64,000 nucleotides of DNA, from assembly GCA_947500055.1 (NCBI GenBank), contig CANMQO010000002.1, positions 434,001-498,000 on the forward strand. The letters are read 5' to 3'. The DNA comes from an uncultured Paracoccaceae bacterium. GTDB taxonomy: Bacteria; Pseudomonadota; Alphaproteobacteria; Rhodobacterales; Rhodobacteraceae. Of this stretch, positions 44,443-53,885 are shown in pieces (positions within the stretch are counted from its first letter, which is position 1; each line of letters starts with the position of its first letter). A program made the translations under genes and the position numbers. The notes beneath the pieces were generated by a model. The model did no database searches. It had not been told where the DNA came from and saw only the letters and a list, made by a program, of their open reading frames with translations.

Positions 44443-47061
44443 TCATCCCAGATCGAATCCAAGGTTGATCAACTGATCCATCAGGTCAGAAGAGGAGGAC
44501 AGAACATCGTTCCAACCAGCGGCGGTCAGGTTTGCCATGCTTAGGTCTTCGGCCTGAATGCCGACAAGTGCCGTGCTGTTGCCACCATTGTCTGCAACCT
44601 CAAAGTAAAGGTTGCCATCTGCCTCCCGAACATCGATCTGCCCCGACATAAGGGCGTTCAGGTCAACCACATCCTGCGCAACGTCAAAGTCAACAATCGC
44701 GGTTTTTTTGCCCCAAGCCCAGGTGATCTCGGCCGTGTCGGTTGCGGCGCTGTTGAAGACGAAGGTTTCATACCCGTCAAGCCCGCCGCCCGACGGATCA
44801 CCGGTGTTGCCGCCGTCGCCGCCATCACCACCATCCGGGTCAGTGCCATCCCCACCATCGCCATTTCCTGCGCCGCTTAGATCACCGATACGCGTCTGAA
44901 GGCCATCTGTACTTGCCCCAGCCGGGGCGTCCGGGGTCAACAATCCTGCGCGGGACACGAGCGTGACCTGCTCGGCATCAAATCCAAACGGCACTTCCAG
45001 ATTATCCTCTATCACCTGATCATGGTGAAATTCGAGCAATCCGGGAACAAGATCGGCCTTGGTCACACCGGTCAGCGTCAGGCTTTGGCCAGAGGGCAGG
45101 GATGAAATCACCAGGCCCGCATCGGTATCTTCGACGCTAAGTCGTTCGCGCGTGCCGAAATATAGGAAGTTGATCTTCATCGTGCCGGGATCAAAATCAT
45201 CGACCACTTCACTGACACCATATTCATGACTGCGCACATAAACTGTGTCAGCCTCGCGCGGGCCGAAGCCCAGTTCCCAACTCATCACACCGCCCAAATC
45301 CTGGCGGAAATGTTCGTTCCCGACGATGGCAAAGTTATCCATGGTCAGGGCATCAATCTGGGTGCCGGTCACGATCTGCATTGCGGCGGACCATGGGCTG
45401 TCGATTGCCAGTTCACCTGCGGGTGTCTTGGTAATGATCATCCCATGTACAGAGGTTCCGCCGACATCAATCTGATCCCGGGTGACATCGAACCCGATAA
45501 TATCATCGGCATTGATGTCCGCGCGATATCTGGTTCCACCATTGTCGGTCGTGCCGCTTGTTGCAGGTGGGTTGGATCCGTCATTGTCGTAGGTAACAGG
45601 ATATCCCGCCGTGTCCGGCGGCGGCGTGATGGTGGCACCGATTGCGCAAGCGATCTCGTTTTGGGCTGACTGTTCCGCCACCGAAAAGTTCGACATATCA
45701 AGGTCGGCAAGCCCGACGCCCAAAAGGATTGTTGTTGACTGCGGGTTGCCCGCAGCATCAAGCACCACAATCCGGGTCGTCAGACCAAGCGCATCACCGC
45801 TTTCTTCAAAAATCTGGAGCCGATCGGCTGTAATCCCGGCCTCGATATGCACCATGTCTTGTGCGGTGTTGAACCCTGCAACCGTGGCGTTACCGGAGGT
45901 GAGCGTGATGGTCGTCATGACGCCCGTCATCCCGCCGTGACCATCGCCATCACCGCCATGGTCCCCGCCACCCATGTCGCCGCCCGAATGATTGGCGATC
46001 AGATCGGCAAGCGCGGCTTGGGTTGACCCCTCAAGGGCATGGATCCCAGCAAGGTCCAGGTCATCAAGGGTCAGACCGTCCAAAGTCAAAGTCTGGTTGT
46101 TGGATGGAACAGCAAAGACCACCCCGTCGCTGGTTTCGGTGACTTCCAGCATATCGGCGCCAATCCAGCCGATGAAAATTGTATCTGTTGCCGGGTCGAA
46201 ATCAGGATCGACACGATCCTTGCCCCACGCCCAATCAATCACATGCGTCGCGTTGTCAGCTGTGATCCCGGAATTGTCGGCACCGCCCCCACTGTCACCT
46301 GATCCGCCACCGTCTGTTGGGGGTGTTGCCGGTCCACCCACACCTTCGTCGCCGGTGATCCGGTTCTCGTAATACGCGATGGCTTCCGATACGCTGGGTG
46401 CCTCGTATCCGCCGAACTGCTCAATATATCGAAGAATTGACGTGCCATATTCGTCGACAGAGACATTGCCGTTCTGCAAAAGGTTCAATGTTCCATAGGC
46501 GCCGCGCAGATGTGCCGCGGCCATAATACCGGTCAGGGTCAGCTCGACCGTTTTGGACTGGCCGTTTTCTTCAAAGCTACGGGTTTGGCCGATGTAATCG
46601 TCGAGGGTCTCGCCCTGGAACCCGAGACCGTCCTGGATAATTTTCAGGTTATGGCCAAATGCCTCGCGGATCGCGGTTTCCTGTGCGGCTTCCGTCTTGA
46701 ACTCCGCGAGAGAGTTTACGCCATTCTTGCCCGTCCAGGTGCCGTCCCATGTATTGAGCGCAGCGCCATTCCCGTAAAAGACGGTATCGTCATAATATCC
46801 AAGGTCGATCAAAAGCGCCTCACCGAACTGATACCCGACAAATCCCAGCGTATTGGTCGAGGTGTAGGACATGGCTTTCCATTCTGCATCCGTCAGATCG
46901 CCCCACGAATTGTAGTTTGGAAAGAAGTCACCGACCGGCCCACCAGCCCATTGCGTCAATTGTGCGTCGGTGATCCGCCCGGCGTCATACCGGTCGCGGT
47001 CCCAACCACTTTCAAATGCGCGCAATGCGTCGAGGAAATCCTGATAGGTTTGGCCTGGCAT
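44443..47061 (-). CDS. Large acidic repeat protein with lysozyme-like N-terminal domain (probably secreted)
   Basis: An 872-residue acidic protein with no signal peptide. The N-terminal domain (about 1-245) has FESGWD near 15-20, LGFVGYQFGEALL, a TWTGKNGV segment and GIMAAAHLRGAYG near 183-195; the last resembles helices of lysozyme-fold transglycosylases, which is my inference. About five modules of 90-120 residues follow, each with a DFD(P)xxD turn, a hydrophobic strand pair and a LTLxGVTxxDL-like end. The first and last modules share the start WAWGK (about 275 and 775). Gly-Asp-rich linkers separate the modules. The lack of a leader, the acidity and a C-terminus of Leu, Asp and Gly fit type I secretion. 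It may bind or modify a polysaccharide. No function is proven. Confidence 0.75.
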   Translation of the reverse strand: MPGQTYQDFLDALRAFESGWDRDRYDAGRITDAQLTQWAGGPVGDFFPNYNSWGDLTDAEWKAMSYTSTNTLGFVGYQFGEALLIDLGYYDDTVFYGNGAALNTWDGTWTGKNGVNSLAEFKTEAAQETAIREAFGHNLKIIQDGLGFQGETLDDYIGQTRSFEENGQSKTVELTLTGIMAAAHLRGAYGTLNLLQNGNVSVDEYGTSILRYIEQFGGYEAPSVSEAIAYYENRITGDEGVGGPATPPTDGGGSGDSGGGADNSGITADNATHVIDWAWGKDRVDPDFDPATDTIFIGWIGADMLEVTETSDGVVFAVPSNNQTLTLDGLTLDDLDLAGIHALEGSTQAALADLIANHSGGDMGGGDHGGDGDGHGGMTGVMTTITLTSGNATVAGFNTAQDMVHIEAGITADRLQIFEESGDALGLTTRIVVLDAAGNPQSTTILLGVGLADLDMSNFSVAEQSAQNEIACAIGATITPPPDTAGYPVTYDNDGSNPPATSGTTDNGGTRYRADINADDIIGFDVTRDQIDVGGTSVHGMIITKTPAGELAIDSPWSAAMQIVTGTQIDALTMDNFAIVGNEHFRQDLGGVMSWELGFGPREADTVYVRSHEYGVSEVVDDFDPGTMKINFLYFGTRERLSVEDTDAGLVISSLPSGQSLTLTGVTKADLVPGLLEFHHDQVIEDNLEVPFGFDAEQVTLVSRAGLLTPDAPAGASTDGLQTRIGDLSGAGNGDGGDGTDPDGGDGGDGGNTGDPSGGGLDGYETFVFNSAATDTAEITWAWGKKTAIVDFDVAQDVVDLNALMSGQIDVREADGNLYFEVADNGGNSTALVGIQAEDLSMANLTAAGWNDVLSSSSDLMDQLINLGFDLG

Positions 47062-47463
47062 AGTGTTGGTCCTGATATTGTGTATTATTTTGCGCCTTCC
47101 GACGGTGTATTCAAAAACGGTAAAGCGCTGAATTAGAACTGAAATCGTGGATATTTGAACGATTTGCGAAAACGCGCCATTTCAACTGACCTCCGCAGCA
47201 GAAAATCGCCTGCCAAGCGGATCAAGACGGGCGATGTGCCCCTTTCGGTAGGTGAATATTGGCGGCAATTCGCGCAATCCAACCCCTCGCCTCGCCGCTG
47301 GGGGATGGCCGGTGCAGTCCATGCTACCGACGCCCCCCTGAAAGAAAATCCCTGACAAATACACCCGGTTCGGTCCAGACTGCAGGTTAAGCCAGTAAGT
47401 CGATGGGTATCGGTGACCACTCTGAACCAGCAACCATCGCAAAACATGGCGATGGGGGATTTG
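47062..47463. other. Intergenic region between divergent genes
   Basis: 402 bases between the starts of the repeat protein (-) and the SLC13 transporter (+). It must hold both promoters. I saw no strong palindrome, no RNA fold and no convincing gene; a 66-codon + frame at 47155-47355 lacks a ribosome-binding site and recognisable sequence. Confidence 0.4.
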
Positions 47464-49347
47464 ATGGAAACGCTCGCATTTTCAACGGAAATGGCCGTGG
47501 TGATCGGCTTACTTTGCTTCACTGTTTTTCTTTTTGTGTCCGAGATCATCCGGATTGATCTGGCCGCACTGCTGGTGTTGGTCCTTATCGGCATCCTCAG
47601 CTATGTGCCTGGACTTGATCGTTTGGCGGACGTCAATCACCTGTTTGACGGATTTGCATCGAATGCTGTTATCTCGATCATTGCGGTCATGATCGTTGGC
47701 GCAGGCCTCGATAAAACGGGGATCATGAACAAGGTGGCGGCGGCCATTCTGAAACATGGCGGCACGTCCGAGGCACGTGTTCTGCCGATTGTGTCCGGTA
47801 CTGTCGGCGTCATTTCGAGCTTTCTGCAAAACGTCGGCGCCGCGGCCCTGTTCCTGCCAGTGGTCAGCCGCATCTCTGTGCGTTCCGGGATACCGCTCAG
47901 CCGCTTGCTGATGCCGATGGGGTTTTGCGCCATCCTTGGTGGCACCATGACGATGGTGGGGTCATCACCGCTTATTTTGCTGAATGACCTAATCCTGACC
48001 GCCAATGAAGGTTTGCCTGATGATATGAAGATGGCGCCGTTCGGTTTGTTTTCCGTGGCACCGATTGGTGCGGTGCTGATCGCGACCGGCATTCTCTATT
48101 TTCTGCTGCTTGGGCGGTGGGTTCTGCCGGGATCAAGCGATTCTGATGAGATGATGTCAGGCCAGGGCACGACAGAATATCTTGAGCGGGTCTATGGCCT
48201 GCATGCACAGGTCTTCGAAGTTGATGTGCCCGCAGAAAGCCCTTTGGTCGGTGAAATTCTGGCCGACATCAACAACGAAAACAACATCTACATCATCTCA
48301 ACATTTTATCGGGGCAAAGCGTCGATGATTCAGATTCTGACGGCTGAAATTGCTGCCCCCTGTCGTTTGGCGATTATCGGCAATGGCAAAAGCGTGCGCC
48401 GATTTGCGGAGAAATACGGGCTGACAATCCGCCCCGAACTGGACGTGTTCGTCGAAGAATTCGCGCAGACCAATGCCGGTGTCGCAGAGCTGGTTGTGCC
48501 ACCGGATTCGAAGCTTGTCGGGAAAAGCCCGCGCGACCTGCTGCTACGCAAGACATACGGCCTCAGCCTGATGGCGATCCATAGGGGTGAAGAGACGCTG
48601 AGCCATGTTAAGACCGACGATCATGATCCGACCCAGATCGGTATCGTTCCGTTTCAGGCCGGTGACATGCTTGTTGCCCATACCCGATGGGACAACCTGA
48701 CCCGGATCAAGCGCGACCGGGATTTTATCGTGGTCACAACGGATTTCCCGCAGGAGGAGTTACGACCCCACAAAGTCAGTTGGGCGCTGGCATTCTTTGT
48801 GATCTCTCTTTCGATGATCCTCTTCACCGATATCCGCCTGTCACTGTGCCTGTTGACGGGGGCCGTGGGCATGTTGCTTTCAAAAGTTCTCAGCATTGAT
48901 GAGGCCTATAAGGCTGTCGGATGGAATACGGTGTTCTTGCTGGCAAGCCTCATTCCATTGGGTCAGGCGGTACAGAACACCGGTACAGCAGAATGGATTG
49001 CCCAGCAGATTCTCACCATCCTTGACGGCTGGCCGATCTGGTCGCTTCAGGCCGGTGTTGCGGTGCTGGCCACTGTATTTTCGCTGGTGATGTCGAATGT
49101 GGGCGCGACGGTTTTGCTGGTTCCGTTAGCCGTATCCATTGCCGTTGCAGCAGGGGCCAATCCGGCGATATTCGCGCTAACCGTAGCGATCTCAACGTCA
49201 AATTCCTTTATCATCCCGACCCATCAGGTCAATGCGCTGATCATGGGCCCTGCTGGCTACAAAGTCGTCGACTTCGTCAAGAGCGGCGGCATCATGACAA
49301 TCCTGTTCCTGATCGTGTCACTGGGGATGCTGAATATCGTGTTCTGA
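47464..49347 (+). CDS. SLC13/DASS-family anion transporter with two RCK_C domains
   Basis: A 627-residue inner-membrane protein. An N-terminal transport half (about 1-205) contains FLQNVGAAALFLPV and GTMTMVGSSPLILLN, then a cytoplasmic block (about 215-435) with two TrkA-C (RCK_C) domains, then the second transport half with LVMSNVGATVLLVPLA and SNSFIIPTHQVNALIMGPAGY. The duplicated SNxG/QNxG signatures are those of the divalent anion:Na+ symporters. RCK-containing members are often assigned sulfate, but dicarboxylates are also possible. I chose ATG 47464, which follows GGGGGA by about 4 bases; the frame continues back to a GTG at 47413. Confidence 0.88.
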   Translation: METLAFSTEMAVVIGLLCFTVFLFVSEIIRIDLAALLVLVLIGILSYVPGLDRLADVNHLFDGFASNAVISIIAVMIVGAGLDKTGIMNKVAAAILKHGGTSEARVLPIVSGTVGVISSFLQNVGAAALFLPVVSRISVRSGIPLSRLLMPMGFCAILGGTMTMVGSSPLILLNDLILTANEGLPDDMKMAPFGLFSVAPIGAVLIATGILYFLLLGRWVLPGSSDSDEMMSGQGTTEYLERVYGLHAQVFEVDVPAESPLVGEILADINNENNIYIISTFYRGKASMIQILTAEIAAPCRLAIIGNGKSVRRFAEKYGLTIRPELDVFVEEFAQTNAGVAELVVPPDSKLVGKSPRDLLLRKTYGLSLMAIHRGEETLSHVKTDDHDPTQIGIVPFQAGDMLVAHTRWDNLTRIKRDRDFIVVTTDFPQEELRPHKVSWALAFFVISLSMILFTDIRLSLCLLTGAVGMLLSKVLSIDEAYKAVGWNTVFLLASLIPLGQAVQNTGTAEWIAQQILTILDGWPIWSLQAGVAVLATVFSLVMSNVGATVLLVPLAVSIAVAAGANPAIFALTVAISTSNSFIIPTHQVNALIMGPAGYKVVDFVKSGGIMTILFLIVSLGMLNIVF

Positions 49348-49384
49348 TCAGAAAGCTTCTGCCACTCGCATATCGGAAGCCGGG

Positions 49385-50017
49385 CTAGACCCGTGGTGGT
49401 CGGGATTTATAGACAGGCAATTGCCACCCAAATGCCATGGAGCCACCCCGCAGGATAAAGGTGACAACCGCACAGGTGATTGCGGTCAGGCTCGGCGTCA
49501 GGCCAAAGTTACTGGCAATGACGGTCGCCGCGGACCCGGCAAATGCACAGGTGACGTAAAGCTCACCCTGTTTCAGAACCAAAGGTACTTGGTTCGACAC
49601 GACATCGCGCATCAAGCCCCCCATGCTGCCCGTGATGACGCCCATGACAAGCACCACTGGTGCGGACTGATCTAGCGCCAGCGCCACCCCTGATCCCGCC
49701 GCAACCGCAATCGCCAGTGCAAAGGCATCAAGCCAGAGCAGCAGTAGATAGCGGCTTTCAAACAGATGCGCGGTGATGAAGACCAGCAATGCGGCCGCGC
49801 TGGCCACGCCCAAATATGACGGGTTGTCGATCCAGAACACGGGATTTCGGTCCAGCAATACGTCGCGCACGGTGCCGCCGCCCACAGCCGTCAGATTGGC
49901 GAAAAAAAGGAACCCCACGATATCGAGCTGCGCGCGGCTCGCCACAAGTGAACCGGTCAGCGCAAACACCAGCACGGAAGCGTAATCAAGAAACGTAAAA
50001 AGGGCTATGTCAGACAT
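49385..50017 (-). CDS. TRIC-like (UPF0126) membrane protein
   Basis: A 210-residue inner-membrane protein of six or seven helices with internal duplication: NLTAVGGGTVRDVLLDRNPVFW in the first half and GVITGSMGGLMRDVVSNQVPLVL in the second, each half about 100 residues. This is the bacterial UPF0126/YadS family, related to TRIC cation channels; some bacterial members transport glycine. The start at 50017 gives the usual N-terminus; an open frame continues upstream. It may be downstream in the same transcript as the RpiR regulator, separated by 67 bases. Confidence 0.88.
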   Translation of the reverse strand: MSDIALFTFLDYASVLVFALTGSLVASRAQLDIVGFLFFANLTAVGGGTVRDVLLDRNPVFWIDNPSYLGVASAAALLVFITAHLFESRYLLLLWLDAFALAIAVAAGSGVALALDQSAPVVLVMGVITGSMGGLMRDVVSNQVPLVLKQGELYVTCAFAGSAATVIASNFGLTPSLTAITCAVVTFILRGGSMAFGWQLPVYKSRPPRV

Positions 50018-50084
50018 TCCTGTGAAATCGGGCTTGTTCGGGCGGCAGGTAGCAGTTGCTGGCGATGATGTCACTGCCGATCGT

Positions 50085-50978
50085 TTACCGGCTTGTCGCG
50101 ACCGGTATTCTTGGATCCTTGGGATCGCTCTGCAATCGGGCGGCAACGCTGACCAGCAGGGCCTGGGCCAGACACATCGGTGCAGCCAGCGAGCGCGAGA
50201 ATGTGTAGTCATGTTCGGGCACAGCGAACAAGACATCCGCTGATTTTGTGAGCGGTGATAGGGTGCTGTCGGAAATGGCGATGACGGGCACGTTTGCGGT
50301 CGCGCATTCTTCAACGATATTCACAACCTCGGTCGCATAGAAACGGAACGACACCGCGATCAGAACATCATTGGGTTTGATCGTCCGGGCCATATGCGTG
50401 GCCAAACCGCCGCTGGTATCCAGAAACACACAGCGTTTTCCAAGCATTGTCAGGATATAGCGCATCAGGTTCACGACTGGTTCGGACCGCAACTGCCCCA
50501 CAAGGTAAACCGTATCAGCCTTGTCGATCATCTCGCTCGCGCTGGCCATGTCCGCAGCGCTGATCTGATCCAGCAACCCCTGAAGCGAGGCGATGTCGCG
50601 CACAACAAGATCGCGCAGAAAGCCCAGTTCGGAGTGGTCGTCTCGCAGTTTCAATTCACTATCGAGCGCCTTTTTCCGCGCTTCGAAACCGGGGGCTGCC
50701 GTCGACAGGCGTTTCTGAAACAAGGCCTGAAGGTCCTTGAACCCCGAGTAGCCAAGCGCCTGCGCAAATCGCACAAAGCTTGAGGCATGGATATCGCAAT
50801 GCCCGGCAATCGCGTTGACCGACTGCACAGCAATCTCGTTCGGGTTCTGGGTCAGATATTCCGATATCCGTTGATAGGTCTTGCTCATCTGATCGTGGCG
50901 GTCATGGATCAGCCGGATCAGGTCCTCGTAATTCTGGGGTGGTTCCGCGTCGTTGGTTTCTGATGGTTTGGATGCCAT
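50085..50978 (-). CDS. RpiR/MurR-family transcriptional regulator of the inositol-type locus
   Basis: A 297-residue regulator with an N-terminal HTH_6 domain (about 15-95, with VNAIAGHCDIHASSFVRFAQALGYSGFKDLQ) and a C-terminal SIS sugar-phosphate-binding domain (about 125-275, with VYLVGQLRSEPVVNLMRYIL and NDVLIAVSFRFYATEVV). It is the last gene of the five-gene minus-strand set starting with the aldehyde dehydrogenase. RpiR-type regulators (IolR) control inositol catabolism in rhizobia and Roseobacter relatives. The palindrome in the aldehyde dehydrogenase/iolD gap is its likely operator. Confidence 0.9.
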   Translation of the reverse strand: MASKPSETNDAEPPQNYEDLIRLIHDRHDQMSKTYQRISEYLTQNPNEIAVQSVNAIAGHCDIHASSFVRFAQALGYSGFKDLQALFQKRLSTAAPGFEARKKALDSELKLRDDHSELGFLRDLVVRDIASLQGLLDQISAADMASASEMIDKADTVYLVGQLRSEPVVNLMRYILTMLGKRCVFLDTSGGLATHMARTIKPNDVLIAVSFRFYATEVVNIVEECATANVPVIAISDSTLSPLTKSADVLFAVPEHDYTFSRSLAAPMCLAQALLVSVAARLQSDPKDPRIPVATSR

Positions 50979-50988
50979 AGGCGCCCCC

Positions 50989-52107
50989 TTATGCGATCTT
51001 TAACCAGGTTCGGTCCCGCGAGGATCTTTGAATCGTCTCTACCATGGTTTGTATGCGCAGGCCCGCCCGAAATCCAAACGGTTCCGGGTGCTGATCTGCA
51101 ATTGCCCGCACCAGACCGGCGACCTCGATCGTTTTGAGGTCGTTGAACCCGATCTGATGGCCCGGCGCTACGATGAAATCGCCATATGGAGGGTGGTCGG
51201 GGCTTGCCTCGATCCGCCGGAACCCTTGCCGCCCGCTCTTATCGTCGGTGCTGTAGAAGTGAAGCTCGTTCAGGCGCTCGCCGGTAAAGGACAACGCCCC
51301 TTTTGACCCGTAAACTTCGAAATCATGCTGCATTTTTCGGCCCGTGGCGATCCAGTTTCCTTCGATTGATCCCGTTGCCCCATTTGCAAACCGCAGGAAG
51401 GCCCGCCCGACATCATCGACCTCGATCTTTCGTGTTCCGCCCTTCCCGTCGGGGCGTTCGGCGATCTTGGTCACGCAGTCGCCCATCACCTCGGTGATCG
51501 ACCCCAAGAGGAATTCCGCTGTCGCCAATGCATGGCTCCCCAGATCAGCCAGCGCGCCGCCGCCCGCCGGATCGTGGCGAAAGGTGAAGGGGCCGCGGGC
51601 ATCGGCCATGTAATCCTCTGCGTGCAGGCCGCGATAGCCGCGTATCTCGCCCAGTTCACCATCTGCGATCATCCCCCGGGCCAGAGCAAGGATTGGGTTG
51701 CACAGGTAGTTGAAACCAACCTGTGTGGTTACGCCTGCCGCCTCTGCTGCCTCGGCCATTTCACGGGCGTCGGCGGATAAAGGGGCGAGCGGTTTTTCGC
51801 AATAAACATGCTTGCCTGCCGCAATGGCCGCCAGCGACATTTCCTTGTGCAATGCGTTCGGTGCGGTGATGGATACCACATCAATATCCGGATCGTTCAC
51901 GATGTCGCGCCAGTTGCAGGTCGCGGCCTGAAACCCGTATGCGCGCGCCGCTTTTGCGGCAGCTTCATCGGTTATGTCGGCGACGGTGCCCAGAACGATG
52001 TCATAGGGCAGATCAAACGTGCGCGGCGCTGCCGAAAAGCCAAAAGCATGGGCCTTCCCCATGAAGCCTGTTCCGATCAGTCCGATGCGTAGCGTGGGTT
52101 TAGACAT
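50989..52107 (-). CDS. Gfo/Idh/MocA-family oxidoreductase
   Basis: A 372-residue NAD(P)-dependent dehydrogenase. The Rossmann motif GTGFMG is at 12-17, the catalytic lysine K105 is in CEKPLAP, and a second catalytic pair D188/H192 is in DLGSHAL. Such enzymes oxidise a ring hydroxyl of inositols, sugars or anhydrosugars. Next to iolD/iolE it could be an inositol 2-dehydrogenase (IolG-like) acting on myo-, scyllo- or a methylated/amino inositol, but levoglucosan-type or glucose-type substrates cannot be excluded. It overlaps the hydroxyacid dehydrogenase gene by 8 bases and ends 10 bases before the RpiR start. Confidence 0.88.
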   Translation of the reverse strand: MSKPTLRIGLIGTGFMGKAHAFGFSAAPRTFDLPYDIVLGTVADITDEAAAKAARAYGFQAATCNWRDIVNDPDIDVVSITAPNALHKEMSLAAIAAGKHVYCEKPLAPLSADAREMAEAAEAAGVTTQVGFNYLCNPILALARGMIADGELGEIRGYRGLHAEDYMADARGPFTFRHDPAGGGALADLGSHALATAEFLLGSITEVMGDCVTKIAERPDGKGGTRKIEVDDVGRAFLRFANGATGSIEGNWIATGRKMQHDFEVYGSKGALSFTGERLNELHFYSTDDKSGRQGFRRIEASPDHPPYGDFIVAPGHQIGFNDLKTIEVAGLVRAIADQHPEPFGFRAGLRIQTMVETIQRSSRDRTWLKIA

Positions 52108-53065
52108 GTGCGATACTCTGTGAATTGACGATCAGGTCGGGATCAAGCGATCCTGCGAAGAAATCAAGGATATTACGGGCCGACCCGACGGCCATACGTT
52201 CGGCCGAACCTTGGGTCAAACCCGCGATATGCGGTGACAGGATGACCTGTCTTAGCCCGATCAACGGGTTGCTTTGGGGCACAGGCTCAGTTTCAAAAAC
52301 GTCAAGGCCAGCCGCCGCAACCTTCCCGGATGTAAGCGCATTGGCAAGGGCCGTTTCGTCCACGATGCCGCCGCGTGCGGTGTTGACAAGGATGACACCA
52401 TCCTTGGCTGCGGCAAGCTCCGCCGCACCGATTATCGGTTGCGCTGCTCCGGGGATGCTGATTGAAACAAGATCGGCCCTGGCCAGACCCGCCACAAGCG
52501 TTTCAACCGGTTTCACATCGCCCGCAGGCCAGCCGCTTTGGTTCAAATACGGATCATAGGCGATCGAGGTGACGCCAAAGGCGGACATCATGCGGGTGAT
52601 ATGACGGCCAATGCGGCCATAGCCGATCTGAAGCAATGTGCGTCCAAAAATATCTTCTGACTGTAGCTGGTTGCGCCATTCCCAGGGGCCGTTGCGGACC
52701 GATGCATCGCCAAGGACCACGCGCTTGGACGCCGCAAGCATCAGCATGACGGCATGTTCAGCCACGGATGTCGAGTTGACATCGCCGCAGACGGCAAGGG
52801 CGACGTTGCGGTCATTCAAGGCGGCAACATCAACCGCGTCATACCCCACGCCATGGCGCGACACGATGCGCAGGTTTGGCGCCAGTGCCACCGTGGTCGC
52901 GCTCATCGGTTGCGTGCGCAACAGCACCGCATCAGCGTCGGGAATAGCGGCAGCCAGGCTGGCTTCAGAGGTCTCTTCGACATAGGTGACCGTGACCCCG
53001 GATGCCGCATCAAGAATGGCGCGACCTGACGGATGAAGCGGACCCGCGACAAGGACATGTGCCAT
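52100..53065 (-). CDS. D-isomer-specific 2-hydroxyacid dehydrogenase
   Basis: A 321-residue NAD(P)H-linked oxidoreductase reducing a 2-oxo acid to a D-2-hydroxy acid or the reverse. Cofactor motif GYGRIG is at 148-153, and the catalytic set R231 (NTARGGIVDE), E260 and H279 (SPHIAGLT) is complete. The ATG at 53065 overlaps the aldolase stop (TGATG). Close relatives act on phosphoglycerate, glyoxylate/hydroxypyruvate or tartronate-type compounds. In this locus, between an HpaI aldolase and an inositol-type dehydrogenase, it could reduce a 2-oxo product of the aldolase (for example hydroxypyruvate or tartronate semialdehyde-type acid). That is an inference. Confidence 0.88.
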   Translation of the reverse strand: MAHVLVAGPLHPSGRAILDAASGVTVTYVEETSEASLAAAIPDADAVLLRTQPMSATTVALAPNLRIVSRHGVGYDAVDVAALNDRNVALAVCGDVNSTSVAEHAVMLMLAASKRVVLGDASVRNGPWEWRNQLQSEDIFGRTLLQIGYGRIGRHITRMMSAFGVTSIAYDPYLNQSGWPAGDVKPVETLVAGLARADLVSISIPGAAQPIIGAAELAAAKDGVILVNTARGGIVDETALANALTSGKVAAAGLDVFETEPVPQSNPLIGLRQVILSPHIAGLTQGSAERMAVGSARNILDFFAGSLDPDLIVNSQSIAHV

Positions 53066-53877
53066 CAATACATCCCTTTATCGTCGTTGTCGGCACTTGT
53101 CCTCCGGTTCAGTGCCCGCCATGCGGAAACCGATGCAGACGCCGCCCCAGCCAATAGCCGGCTATCACCGCCGACGGTTGTGAGGTCATATCCCCAGCCA
53201 ATGGCCTTTGCAGCATATTCGGGCGTGCCGCAATGCAGGCAGGCCCTGATCCCGTTGGCCTTGCAGGCCGCTGCTATTTGTTTGAGCAGGGCGATCATCT
53301 CGGGCTCCTGCCGGTCGAAACCGGGCGGCAACCTGCCTTGCTGCGTGCCCAATGTCAGGTCCGCTGGGCCGACATAAATGCCATCCAATCCCGGCGTCGC
53401 CGCAATTTCATCAAGGTTGGCCATGCCATCGGCGGTTTCGATCATCGCCAGCGCCAACACTTCGTCATTGGCGGCAACACCATAGCCGGGCATGGCAACA
53501 GCAGCACGGGTCGGACCAAAACTGCGCTGTCCATGCGGCGGATAGCGCATGTACGATACGAACTCCGCAGCCTCGGCGCCTGTGTTCACCATAGGGCAGA
53601 TGATTCCCATCGCGCCCGCATCCAGCGCCTTCATGATATAGCCCGGGTCACGCCATGGCACCCGCGCCATCAAGGTCGGTCCGGAACCGCGCATCGCCTG
53701 CAACATTGGCAAGGCATCGCCATAATCCAACGCGCCATGCTGGATGTCGATCGTGATACTGTCATAGCCTTGCGCGGCCATAATCTCGGCGGTGAAGGGA
53801 TTACCGATGGAACACCAGCCGTTCAGGGCTGGCTTGCCTTCGGACCAAAGCTGTCTGAGTTTGTTTTTCTGCATCAT
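53065..53877 (-). CDS. HpcH/HpaI-family class II aldolase
   Basis: A 270-residue metal-dependent pyruvate-type aldolase. The signature region ITIDIQHGALDYGD includes the catalytic histidine H47; PTLMARVPWRDP carries the conserved arginine; MIETADG and GIYVGPADLTLG supply metal and phosphate-loop residues. Family members cleave 4-hydroxy-2-oxoheptanedioate, 5-keto-4-deoxyglucarate or 2-keto-3-deoxy-rhamnonate into pyruvate plus an aldehyde. In the inositol setting it could split a deoxy-keto acid without prior phosphorylation, unlike IolJ. ATG 53877 follows AAGGGGCC; 53874 is equally possible. Confidence 0.9.
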   Translation of the reverse strand: MMQKNKLRQLWSEGKPALNGWCSIGNPFTAEIMAAQGYDSITIDIQHGALDYGDALPMLQAMRGSGPTLMARVPWRDPGYIMKALDAGAMGIICPMVNTGAEAAEFVSYMRYPPHGQRSFGPTRAAVAMPGYGVAANDEVLALAMIETADGMANLDEIAATPGLDGIYVGPADLTLGTQQGRLPPGFDRQEPEMIALLKQIAAACKANGIRACLHCGTPEYAAKAIGWGYDLTTVGGDSRLLAGAASASVSAWRALNRRTSADNDDKGMY

Positions 53878-53885
53878 TGGCCCCT

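Noticed and set aside
47155..47355. 66-codon plus-strand frame before the SLC13 gene
   Set aside because: No supported start, Arg/Pro/Lys-rich composition typical of GC-rich non-coding DNA.
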